A stretch of DNA of 64,000 nt from Arthrobacter sp. Alg241-R88 (lineage in GTDB: Bacteria > Actinomycetota > Actinomycetes > Actinomycetales > Micrococcaceae): positions 230,746-294,745 of the forward strand of contig NZ_UNRG01000006.1 in assembly GCF_900537115.1 (NCBI RefSeq), read 5' to 3'. Below the pieces are notes generated by a model. That model worked only from the letters and a program-made list of their open reading frames with translations. It had not been told where the DNA came from and searched no databases. How positions within the stretch are numbered: position 1 is the stretch's first letter; each line of letters starts with the position of its first letter. The position numbers and the translations under genes were made by a program. Shown here in pieces: positions 33,543 to 41,211 of this stretch.

Positions 33543-33568
33543 CCGCGCGGGCAGTCCAGGACGCGCGG
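33543..33568. terminator. GC-rich hairpin between convergent genes
   Basis: CCGCGCG pairs with CGCGCGG around a 12-base loop, with possible extension through GGGGCCGG and CCGGGGCC on either side. Between the GH1 and App1-type genes. Confidence 0.35.
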
Positions 33569-33582
33569 TTCCGGACCGGGGC

Positions 33583-34674
33583 CTAGAGAAGTTCCAGCGT
33601 GGCGAGCTGCTTGGCTATGCCGGCACCGTCCGGGGAATAGATCCAGGGCACCCTGGACGTGGTGTGGTCGCCGTCCTCCGAGTGTCCGCCCGCGAACACG
33701 GACTCGCTGACGGACAGTTGCCGGATGGCGATGGCTGCAACCTTGTCGGGGTTGTCCTGGGCAAAGCTTGAGTAGATCGCCTCATCGTGCTGGCCGTTGT
33801 CGCCGACCAGGAGCCAGCGCATGTCCGGGAACTCCTTGGCCAGCCGGTCCAGGTTTTGGCGTTTGTGGGCCTGGCCGCTGCGGAACCAGCGGTCCTGCGT
33901 CAGGCCCCAGTCGGTCAGCAGCAGGGCGCCGGACGGATACATATTGCGGTTGAGGAAACGGGCCAGCGTGGGCGCCGCGTTCCAGGGTCCCGTGGACAGG
34001 TAGATCACCGGCGCATCCGGGTGTTCGACGGTGAGCCGGTCCAGCAGCACCGCCATGCCCGGCGTGGCCATGCGCGCCCGTTCGCTCAGCACAAACGTGT
34101 TCCAGAGGGCAAGGAATGGCCGGGGCAGGGCCGTCACCATCACGGTGTCGTCGATGTCCGAGACGATCCCGAACTTCACATCGGGTGCGATTACCTGGAT
34201 CAGGGCCTCGACGGGTTCTGTTCCTTCCGCCCGGAGGACAGCTGTGTGCCAGCCCGGTGAAAGCTTGACGTCCACTTCAATGTCGATCAGCCCGCCACGG
34301 TCCGCTTTGACGTGGGTGACAACATCGCCGATGGTGATTTCGACGTCGGTAAACTGCAGCGGCACGCTGGTGAAGGCACGCCAGCCGCGGACGTTCTGGT
34401 TGCCGTTCCGTGCCGCGTGTTCCGCTTTGCTCCCCGGCAGCGGCTTTTGCGTGAGCAGGACCCGTCCCAGCACGCGCACCAGGCTGGTGGAGCCATAGCC
34501 CTGGTAAGCGATGGTCTGGGGCACAAAGTGCCAGCGCTTGGCAAGCCGGATCCGGGCCGAATTAACGGTGTCCGAGATCCAGTGCGCCAGCCGGAATACC
34601 TGGTTTCCCGAGAGCGCGCCCGGGACCGGAGTGTGCGCTGTTTTCTGTGACGAATTGTTCGGAGCCGTGTCCAT
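33583..34674 (-). CDS. App1-type phosphatidate phosphatase domain protein (DUF2183)
   Basis: A 363-residue protein with a HAD-like catalytic centre D173-x-D175-D176-T in FGIVSDIDDTVMVTALPRP, which is the App1 / DUF2183 signature. Yeast App1 is a phosphatidate phosphatase. Residues about 100-160 form a beta-rich N-terminal domain (VEITIGDVVTHVKADRGG). No signal peptide. The start was placed at MDTAPNNSS, since the longer frame lacks a ribosome site. The DUF72 gene is 66 bases upstream on the same strand, so the two may be co-transcribed. Confidence 0.85.
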   Translation of the reverse strand: MDTAPNNSSQKTAHTPVPGALSGNQVFRLAHWISDTVNSARIRLAKRWHFVPQTIAYQGYGSTSLVRVLGRVLLTQKPLPGSKAEHAARNGNQNVRGWRAFTSVPLQFTDVEITIGDVVTHVKADRGGLIDIEVDVKLSPGWHTAVLRAEGTEPVEALIQVIAPDVKFGIVSDIDDTVMVTALPRPFLALWNTFVLSERARMATPGMAVLLDRLTVEHPDAPVIYLSTGPWNAAPTLARFLNRNMYPSGALLLTDWGLTQDRWFRSGQAHKRQNLDRLAKEFPDMRWLLVGDNGQHDEAIYSSFAQDNPDKVAAIAIRQLSVSESVFAGGHSEDGDHTTSRVPWIYSPDGAGIAKQLATLELL

Positions 34675-34740
34675 GGCTCCACTCTGCCACAGGGCGGCGC
34701 CGGGGGAAGGGAACACTGGTCCCTGGGGAGGAGTATGACG

Positions 34741-35472
34741 TCAGCCTTCTCCCAGGATCCCTCGCAGGGTCTCGGCGTTCCGCACGGCGTGGCCCTCGCC
34801 GTCGTTATTGAAGTAGGCGTAAACGTCCAGGCCGCTGCCGGACCACTCCCGGATCCGTTCCGCCCACCAGTGCAGGTCCGCATCCGAGTAGGAGCCAGCG
34901 TAGAGGTGCTCGTGGTCCGGCCCGTGCAGCCGGACATAGGTAAAGGGGGCCGTGGTGCGCAGGATGCAGGGCAGGTTGGCGCCACTCATGATGCAGTAGG
35001 CGGCCTGGTGCCGCTCCAGCAGGGTGAACACTTCCGGGCGGTCCCAGCTGGGGTGGCGGAACTCGACACAGACACGGATCCAGTCCGGGACCGCAGCAAG
35101 GAAGTAGCCCAGCCGGGCATCGTCCCGCTCCATGCCGGGCGGCAACTGGACCAGGAGGACCGCCCGTTTATCGCCGAGTTCGTGCCAGCACCGCGTAATG
35201 CGCTCCAGCCACACCTCGGGCTCGTACAGTTTTCGGGCGTGGGTCAGCCCCCGGGGGGCCTTGACGGACATGCTGAAGCCGGGCGGCAGCCGCTGGTTCC
35301 ACCCCGCAAATGTTGTGTCCCGGGGCCAGCGGTAAAAGCTGGCATTGAGTTCGACGGTACGGAACCGGGCCACGTAGTGCTGGAGCCGGTCCTTGACCGG
35401 CAGCTTCGGCGGATAAAGGACGTTCTCCCAGTGGTTGTAGCTCCATCCCGAGGTGCCGATATGGATTGCCAT
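34741..35472 (-). CDS. DUF72 (YecE-like) protein
   Basis: A 243-residue TIM-barrel protein of the DUF72 family, beginning IHIGTSGWSYNHWENVLYPP and containing VELNASFYRWPRDTTF, VQLPPGM, CVEFRHPSWDRPEV and YVRLHGPDHEHLYAGSYSD. Function unknown, with residues conserved as in a nuclease- or isomerase-like barrel. It is upstream of the App1-type gene and divergent from the GH15 gene (88 bases). Confidence 0.9.
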   Translation of the reverse strand: MAIHIGTSGWSYNHWENVLYPPKLPVKDRLQHYVARFRTVELNASFYRWPRDTTFAGWNQRLPPGFSMSVKAPRGLTHARKLYEPEVWLERITRCWHELGDKRAVLLVQLPPGMERDDARLGYFLAAVPDWIRVCVEFRHPSWDRPEVFTLLERHQAAYCIMSGANLPCILRTTAPFTYVRLHGPDHEHLYAGSYSDADLHWWAERIREWSGSGLDVYAYFNNDGEGHAVRNAETLRGILGEG

Positions 35473-35560
35473 GAGTGCCTCCGGTGCCTGCTGCCGTTGA
35501 TGTGAAGGCTACACCCCTGTTCCCGGTCCACTTCGGAGCTGGCTGTGGCAGGGTAAGGGC

Positions 35561-37369
35561 ATGGCGCGAATTGAAGACTATGCAGTTGTCGGTGACCTCC
35601 ATACCGGGGCGTTGATCAACAAGGAAGGCTCCATCGACTGGCTCTGCCTTCCCCGGTTCGATTCGCCCGCCTGTTTCAACGCGTTGCTGGATACGCCTGA
35701 AGCAGGGCGCTGGCTCCTGGCGCCGGCAGGCGGCGGCTCCTGTACCCGCCGGGGCTACCGGGACGGCAGCCTTATCCTGGAAACGGAATGGGACACCCCC
35801 GAAGGCAGTGTGCGGGTCATCGACTTCATGCCGCCCCGGGACTCGGTGGCGGACATTGTCCGCATCGTCGAAGGCGTCAGTGGCAGCGTGAAGATGCACG
35901 GCGAACTCACCCTCCGCTTCGATTACGGCCACATCATCCCCTGGGTGCGCCGGGACGAATACGGCCTGCACGCCATCGCCGGCCCGGACGCGGTCTACTT
36001 TGTCACCCCGGCCCCGCTTCACGGCGAAAACATGCACACCGTCAGCGACTTCACCGTCAACGCAGGGGAGCGGGTCCCCTTTGTCCTGACGTGGGCGCCC
36101 AGCCATGTTGGGCGGCCGCATACTGTCGACGCCGAAGAAGTGCTGGGCACCACTTTTGCGTTCTGGCGCGGCTGGGCCTCGCAATGCACCGTAGAGGGCC
36201 CGTACCAGGATGCCGTGGCCCGGTCCCTCGTGACGTTGAAGGCCCTGACCTATGCCCCGACCGGCGGAATTGTGGCGGCAGTGACCACCTCGCTGCCCGA
36301 ACAGCTGGGCGGCCCCCGCAACTGGGACTACCGCTACTGCTGGCTCCGCGACGCAACCATGACGCTCCAGGCGCTGCTGGCTGCCGGTTACACCGCAGAA
36401 GCCGCCGCCTGGCGGGACTGGCTGTTGCGGGCAGTGGCTGGCGACCCCGCGGACCTGCAGATCATGTACGGGATCCATGGCGAACGCCGCCTGCCCGAGA
36501 TGGAGCTGCCCTGGCTGAAGGGTTACGAAAACTCGTCCCCGGTGCGCATCGGCAATGGCGCCGCCGAACAGCTCCAACTCGATGTGTGGGGGGAGGTGCT
36601 CGACTGCCTGGCATTGACGCGGAACTCCCTGCTGAAGCACTCGGATGAGGCCTGGGACGTCCAGGTCGCACTGATGGAGCATCTGGAGACCATCTGGGAC
36701 CAGCCTGACAACGGGCTCTGGGAAATGCGCGGTCCCCGCCGCCACTTCACCCACTCGAAGGTGATGGCCTGGGTTGCAGCGGACCGGATGGTGAAGGGTG
36801 TCCGCGAATCGGGACTGCCCGGGCCGGCGGAGCGCTGGGAGAAGCTGCGGGACACCATCCACCGTGACGTGATGGCCAACGGGTTCGACGCCCGCCGCAA
36901 CACATTCGTCCAGTCCTACGGGCGGCCGGAACTCGACGCCAGCCTGCTCCTGATTCCCCGGGTGGGATTCCTGCCGCCTGATGATCCCCGCGTCATCGGA
37001 ACCATTGAAGCAATTCAGCGGGAGCTGACCGAGGACGGTTTTGTGCTCCGTTACCGCCCCGACGTGAGCGACGACGGCCTGCCCGGTGATGAGGGCGTCT
37101 TCCTGGCCTGTTCGTTCTGGCTGGTGGAGGCGCTGCTGGGTGCGGGCCGCCACGAGGAATCGAGGGAACTCTTTGAACGCCTCCTTGAGCTGCGCAACGA
37201 CGTGGGCCTGCTGAGTGAGGAATGGGGCGTGCGGGCGGGCCGGCAGCTGGGCAATACACCCCAGGCTTTCAGCCACTTCGCGCTGGTGACTAGCGCTTTG
37301 GAGCTGCATCAGGATACGGTTCGGCGGAGTGACACCCCCATTCCGCCGGAGACGGCGGAAGCGCGCTGA
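35561..37369 (+). CDS. glycoside hydrolase family 15 protein (trehalase / glucoamylase-like)
   Basis: A 602-residue cytoplasmic (alpha/alpha)6-barrel glycosidase. The N-terminal segment RIEDYAVVGDLHTGALINKEGSIDWLCLPRFDSPACF and the catalytic regions NWDYRYCWLRDATMTLQALL and GLLSEEWGV are characteristic of the actinobacterial GH15 group that includes mycobacterial trehalase Rv2402. It probably splits trehalose or short alpha-glucans. There is no secretion signal. Divergent from DUF72. Confidence 0.9.
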   Translation: MARIEDYAVVGDLHTGALINKEGSIDWLCLPRFDSPACFNALLDTPEAGRWLLAPAGGGSCTRRGYRDGSLILETEWDTPEGSVRVIDFMPPRDSVADIVRIVEGVSGSVKMHGELTLRFDYGHIIPWVRRDEYGLHAIAGPDAVYFVTPAPLHGENMHTVSDFTVNAGERVPFVLTWAPSHVGRPHTVDAEEVLGTTFAFWRGWASQCTVEGPYQDAVARSLVTLKALTYAPTGGIVAAVTTSLPEQLGGPRNWDYRYCWLRDATMTLQALLAAGYTAEAAAWRDWLLRAVAGDPADLQIMYGIHGERRLPEMELPWLKGYENSSPVRIGNGAAEQLQLDVWGEVLDCLALTRNSLLKHSDEAWDVQVALMEHLETIWDQPDNGLWEMRGPRRHFTHSKVMAWVAADRMVKGVRESGLPGPAERWEKLRDTIHRDVMANGFDARRNTFVQSYGRPELDASLLLIPRVGFLPPDDPRVIGTIEAIQRELTEDGFVLRYRPDVSDDGLPGDEGVFLACSFWLVEALLGAGRHEESRELFERLLELRNDVGLLSEEWGVRAGRQLGNTPQAFSHFALVTSALELHQDTVRRSDTPIPPETAEAR

Positions 37370-37411
37370 GGCGGCGCGTACAAGGGTGCGACTTCTCCTT
37401 CGCAGAATAGA

Positions 37412-37423
37412 TAAGTATACTTA
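37412..37423. promoter_or_regulatory. palindrome upstream of the 97-aa gene
   Basis: TAAGTATACTTA followed by CT, in an AT-rich promoter-like patch 64 bases before the next start codon. It matches the palindrome at 16943-16954 in ten of twelve bases plus the trailing CT. Confidence 0.45.
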
Positions 37424-37486
37424 CTAACACCTCATGGAGTGCTCCCAGTAAGCACGGTGCGGTGACTGACGGAGGAGTGATTGCAA

Positions 37487-37777
37487 ATGGCCGGGTATTT
37501 TGAGCTCGTGGATGCGCCTGACGGCGGCTACCGGATCAGGATGATGGACGGAACCGGGAACCTTATGGCCATCTCGGTCACGTTTCCCACGAAAAGGGCA
37601 GCTGTAGCCGGAGTGGCAATGGCGCGGGAGATCGCCGGGACGGGCCTCATCAGGGACAAGAGCCACGATGGTGCAGGCACGGTGATCCGGGAGCGCGTAC
37701 GTCCGGTGAATACGGCCAAGGAGGAGGCCGCCCTCGCCAGGAAATCTGCGGGGGCCAAGCGGGCAGCGGTCAGTTGA
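37487..37777 (+). CDS. small DUF1508-like protein
   Basis: A 96-residue protein beginning MAGYFELVDAPDGGYRIRMMDGTGNLMAISVTFPTKRAAVAGVAMAREIAGTGLIRDKS, which has the beta-beta-alpha pattern of YegP/DUF1508 proteins. A basic Ala/Lys tail follows. Function unknown. GGAGG is ten bases before ATG 37487. A TTG at 37481 is the alternative. The stop codon overlaps the HAD gene start (TGATG), so the two are coupled. Confidence 0.7.
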   Translation: MAGYFELVDAPDGGYRIRMMDGTGNLMAISVTFPTKRAAVAGVAMAREIAGTGLIRDKSHDGAGTVIRERVRPVNTAKEEAALARKSAGAKRAAVS

Positions 37778-38496
37778 TGGCCCTGCGGGCTGCCGGGTCC
37801 CCTGACGGCGGGCGCCGGCAGGGGATCCTTTTTGATGTTGATGGCACCCTGATCGATTCGTCATACATCCACACCATCTCCTGGTGGGGCGCCTTCCGCC
37901 AGCAGGGTTACGACATCCCGATGGCATCCATCCACCACTTCGTGGGCATGGGCGGGGACCGCCTGGTGGACAGCCTCCTCCCGGCAGACCGGGACCGTTC
38001 CCTTGATTCCGACATCATGGCCAGCCACGGGGCCCTTTACGCCTCGCACTGGCCGGCGCTGCGACCCTTCGACGGCGCCAAGGACCTGCTGGCCCAGTGC
38101 CACGCGGCGGGACTCACCGTTGCCCTTGCCTCCTCCGCCCGCAAGCAGGATCTGCAGGTCATGAAGGCCACCCTGGATGCCGACGCCTTCATCGATGCCG
38201 CCACCAGCGCCAATGACGCCAAGGACAGCAAGCCTGCCCCGGACATCCTCGTGGCGGCGCTGGAGGCCATCGGCGTGGAGGCGGCGGACGCCGTCTTTGT
38301 GGGGGATGCGGTGTGGGACATGAAGGCCGCTGCGGCGCTGGGTATTCCTGCGATTGCCGTTACCTGCGGCGGGGTCAACGCCGGCGAACTCCGTGACGCG
38401 GGCGCCGTGGAGGTCTACGAGGGTCCGCGCGACCTGCTCGAGAACCTCACATCAAGCGCCATCGGACGGTTGATCTCCCTGGCGCCCGACTCCTGA
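37777..38496 (+). CDS. HAD-superfamily phosphatase (subfamily IA, phosphoglycolate-phosphatase-like)
   Basis: A 239-residue hydrolase. Motif I FDVDGTLIDSSYIH near residue 20, motif II VALASSARKQD near 120, conserved Lys in DSKPAPDI and motif IV VFVGDAVWDMKAA near 172. A helical cap lies between motifs I and II. It dephosphorylates a small metabolite of unknown identity. ATG 37777 shares its A with the upstream stop codon, indicating translational coupling. Confidence 0.87.
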   Translation: MALRAAGSPDGGRRQGILFDVDGTLIDSSYIHTISWWGAFRQQGYDIPMASIHHFVGMGGDRLVDSLLPADRDRSLDSDIMASHGALYASHWPALRPFDGAKDLLAQCHAAGLTVALASSARKQDLQVMKATLDADAFIDAATSANDAKDSKPAPDILVAALEAIGVEAADAVFVGDAVWDMKAAAALGIPAIAVTCGGVNAGELRDAGAVEVYEGPRDLLENLTSSAIGRLISLAPDS

Positions 38497-38578
38497 CACC
38501 CAACTCCGACGCCCGGCTTCTAACGCCGGCGTGCCCCCCGCTGCCATGCCATCCGCCGTCGGACTTTTGCCGTTCGGC

Positions 38579-38634
38579 GCTACAGGACCTGGGCAACAGG
38601 AACTGGGCTACAGGACCTGGGCTACAGGACCTGG
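38579..38634. repeat. tandem repeat, four units with an exact 14-bp period
   Basis: Units GCTACAGGACCTGG begin at 38579, 38593, 38607 and 38621. Unit 2 differs at two positions and the others are identical. The fourth unit covers the stop codon and last codons of the minus-strand gene at 38622. Confidence 0.85.
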
Positions 38635-38870
38635 CCGCCGGCAACCGAGTCCTCGTCACCCTGATTGGCAGGCTTGGCCCAGGAGACAGCCACACGCACT
38701 GAGCCGTCGTCGCCCCGGTCAATGTCCGTGGCCACGTCCGATGCGCTGGCCCCCATCTCCATGATCCGCTCGCGGTAGGTAGCCACGAGCTGCTCCAGGC
38801 TCTCTTCCGTCCACTCTCCGGGCCGCATGCGGGTGGAGATTTCAACCGGTTCGGGCTGGTAGAGCGACAT
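38622..38870 (-). CDS. small hypothetical protein (82 aa)
   Basis: An 82-residue acidic soluble protein: MSLYQPEPVEISTRMRPGEW, then a helix EESLEQLVATYRERIMEMGASASDVATDI and a strand-like VRVAVSWAK. Function unknown. AGAGGAACG precedes the ATG. It is convergent with the HAD gene and divergent from the alcohol dehydrogenase. The C-terminal three residues come from a 14-bp tandem repeat, so the end of the protein may have been altered by repeat expansion. Confidence 0.65.
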   Translation of the reverse strand: MSLYQPEPVEISTRMRPGEWTEESLEQLVATYRERIMEMGASASDVATDIDRGDDGSVRVAVSWAKPANQGDEDSVAGGQVL

Positions 38871-39049
38871 AACGTTCCTCTTTCACTTCTGCGGGGTCTG
38901 CGGGTGTGACTCTTCCTACGCTAGGAGCACGAGGTCGGAACAACAAGGATTTTAGTCAGGTTGCTTACTTTTTGCCCCGTGAGCCGATAGCGTCGAAGGA
39001 TGGGCGCGAGTCCCCAAAGCAGCGAAAAAACTTCCGGGAAAGGTGAATT

Positions 39050-40225
39050 GTGAAAGCACTGACATGGCAAGGAAAACGCTCGGTAAGTGTGGAAGAGGTC
39101 CCCGATCCCGTTATCCAGGAACCCACGGACGCGATTGTCCGGATCACCTCCACGGCCATCTGCGGATCGGACCTGCACCTGTACGAAGTGCTGGGGCCAT
39201 ACATGCACAAGGGCGACGTGATCGGCCACGAACCGATGGGCATCGTGGAGGAGGTGGGAAGCGCCGTCACCAACCTCCGCAAGGGCGACCGTGTGGTGGT
39301 CCCGTTCAACATCGCCTGCGGCCGGTGCTACATGTGCGCCCAGGGCCTGCAGTCCCAGTGCGAAACAACCCAGGTCAAGGACAAGGGCTCCGGTGCTGCC
39401 CTCTTTGGTTATTCGGAGCTGTACGGTTCCGTTCCGGGCGGGCAGGCCGAGTACCTGCGCGTTCCCCACGCCGACTACGGCCCGGTGAAGGTGGGAACCG
39501 AGCTGCCGGACGAGCGCTACCTCTTCCTCTCGGACATCCTTCCTACGGCCTGGCAGGCCGTGGAGTACGCCGACACCCCGGCCGGCGGCACGCTGGCCGT
39601 CTTCGGGCTGGGGCCGGTGGGCCAGTTCTCGGGCCGCATCGGCGTGCAGCGCGGGCTGCGGGTGATCGGCGTGGACCCTGTGCCGGAGCGGCGCGAGATG
39701 GCGGCGCGGCACGGCATCGAAACGCTCGATTACGGTAAGGACGTGGCGGACCAGCTGCGGGAAATGACGGCCGGAAGGGGCCCTGACGCGGTGGTTGACG
39801 CCGTCGGCATGGAAGCACATGGGTCCCCGGTTGCCGGCTTCGCCCACCAGGCACTGGGCCTCCTGCCCGACAAACTGGCCCAGAAGGCGATGGAGACGGC
39901 CGGCGTGGACCGGCTGGCAGCGCTGCACACGTCCATCAACGCCGTCCGGCGCGGCGGGACCGTGTCCCTGAGCGGGGTCTACGGCGGCCAGGCCAGCCCG
40001 ATGCCCCTGCTGACAATGTTCGACAAGCAGATCCAGGTGCGGATGGGGCAGTGTAACGTCCGGCGGTGGACGGACGACTTGCTCCCCCTGGTGGAGGACG
40101 ACGCCGATCCGTTGGGTGTGATGGATCTGGTCACCCACCGTTCGGGGCTTGAAGGAGCGCCGGCGCTGTACGAAAAGTTCCAGAAAAAGGAAGACGGCTG
40201 CATCAAGGTGGTCCTGAACCCCTGA
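39050..40225 (+). CDS. zinc-dependent alcohol dehydrogenase (glutathione-independent formaldehyde-dehydrogenase-like)
   Basis: A 391-residue medium-chain dehydrogenase. Catalytic zinc ligands are in ICGSDLHLYE and GHEPMGIVEEVG. The structural zinc lobe CGRCYMCAQGLQSQCE is intact. The NAD-binding segment is VFGLGPVGQFSGRIGVQRGLRVIGVDPVPER. It has a long insert after the Rossmann fold, as in FdhA-type enzymes. The substrate is uncertain. GTG 39050 is preceded by AAAGGTGA. Confidence 0.88.
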   Translation: MKALTWQGKRSVSVEEVPDPVIQEPTDAIVRITSTAICGSDLHLYEVLGPYMHKGDVIGHEPMGIVEEVGSAVTNLRKGDRVVVPFNIACGRCYMCAQGLQSQCETTQVKDKGSGAALFGYSELYGSVPGGQAEYLRVPHADYGPVKVGTELPDERYLFLSDILPTAWQAVEYADTPAGGTLAVFGLGPVGQFSGRIGVQRGLRVIGVDPVPERREMAARHGIETLDYGKDVADQLREMTAGRGPDAVVDAVGMEAHGSPVAGFAHQALGLLPDKLAQKAMETAGVDRLAALHTSINAVRRGGTVSLSGVYGGQASPMPLLTMFDKQIQVRMGQCNVRRWTDDLLPLVEDDADPLGVMDLVTHRSGLEGAPALYEKFQKKEDGCIKVVLNP

Positions 40226-40314
40226 CGCGTTGAACCCCTGAACTCCTGAAGCCCAGCTTTGCGACGTTGGCTTTCACGGCCTGCCCTGGGTCCTGCCCGT
40301 AGCACCCATTTTCC

Positions 40315-40380
40315 CCCAACTAAGTAGCGCCAAGTGTCGTTTAGGGGTTCCAAAACGACACTTGGCGCTACCTGGTTGGG
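40315..40380. terminator. 66-bp inverted repeat between adh and allE
   Basis: Perfect 18-base arms TAGCGCCAAGTGTCGTTT (40325-40342) and complement (40353-40370), with outer CCCAAC/GTTGGG arms. It probably terminates both convergent transcripts. It resembles a dispersed intergenic element. Confidence 0.75.
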
Positions 40381-40388
40381 AATAGGGG

Positions 40389-41201
40389 TTACGTGAGGCG
40401 GACCTGCCGGTTCATGTCCTTGTAGAGCAGGTAACGGAATTCGCCCGGGCCGCCGGCGTAGCAAGCCTGCGGGCAGAAGGCGCGCAGCCACATGAAGTCG
40501 CCGGCCTCAACCTCAACCCAGTCGTTGTTCAGCAGGTACATGGCCTTGCCCTCCAGGACGTACAGGCCGTGCTCCATGACGTGGGTTTCGGGGAACGGGA
40601 TGACGCCGCCGGGCTGGAACGTCACGATGTTCACCTGCATGTCGTGGGCGAGGTCGTTGGAGTCCGTGAAGCGGGTGGTCTTCCAGGCGTCGTTGGTATC
40701 CGGCATCGACGTAGGCTGCACGTCCTTTTCATTGGTGACGAAGGACTTGGCCTCGTAACCCTCAAGGCGTTCGTAGGCCTTGCGGATCCAGTGGAAGGAC
40801 ACAACGTCGTCGGAAACGTTCTCCAGGCCCCACTCCGAACCGGCAGCCAGGTAGGCGTAGCCGCCTTCCTCCAGCTGGTGCAGTTCACCGTCGAGGGTGA
40901 GGTTCACCTTGCCGCGGGTCACAAAAATGACGCCTTCGACGCCGGCCTCGAACTCGGCCTTGGGAGCACCGCCGCCCGGGCCGATCTCCACGATCAGCTG
41001 CGAGAACGTGGTGGCGAAGCCGGAGATGGGCCGCGCGATGATCCAGGATCGGGTGTTCGAAAAACCCGGAAGGTTGGACGTGACGATGTCAGTCATGACG
41101 CCCTTGGGAATGACCGTGTACGCCTCGGTCACGATGGCCCGCTCCGTGGTCAGGTGCGTCTGCGGCGGCAGCCCGCCGGTGGGGGAGTAGTACTTGCCCA
41201 T
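40389..41201 (-). CDS. allE: (S)-ureidoglycine aminohydrolase
   Basis: A 270-residue bicupin enzyme that releases ammonia from (S)-ureidoglycine to give (S)-ureidoglycolate in ureide catabolism. Cupin segments are visible at EFEAGVEGVIFVTRGKVNLTLDGELHQLEEGGYAYLAAGSEWGLEN and FPETHVMEHGLYVLEGKAMYLLNNDWVEVEAGDFMWLRAFCPQACYAGG, with manganese-type His/Glu/Gln residues. It starts MGKYYSPTGGLPPQ, as in the family. It is last in a four-gene operon behind malic enzyme, malate synthase and DUF6986. Confidence 0.92.
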   Translation of the reverse strand: MGKYYSPTGGLPPQTHLTTERAIVTEAYTVIPKGVMTDIVTSNLPGFSNTRSWIIARPISGFATTFSQLIVEIGPGGGAPKAEFEAGVEGVIFVTRGKVNLTLDGELHQLEEGGYAYLAAGSEWGLENVSDDVVSFHWIRKAYERLEGYEAKSFVTNEKDVQPTSMPDTNDAWKTTRFTDSNDLAHDMQVNIVTFQPGGVIPFPETHVMEHGLYVLEGKAMYLLNNDWVEVEAGDFMWLRAFCPQACYAGGPGEFRYLLYKDMNRQVRLT

Positions 41202-41211
41202 GGTTGGATCC

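Noticed and set aside
35168..37309. 713-codon frame opposite the GH15 gene
   Set aside because: Antisense to a complete, well recognised enzyme, with no domain or start signal.
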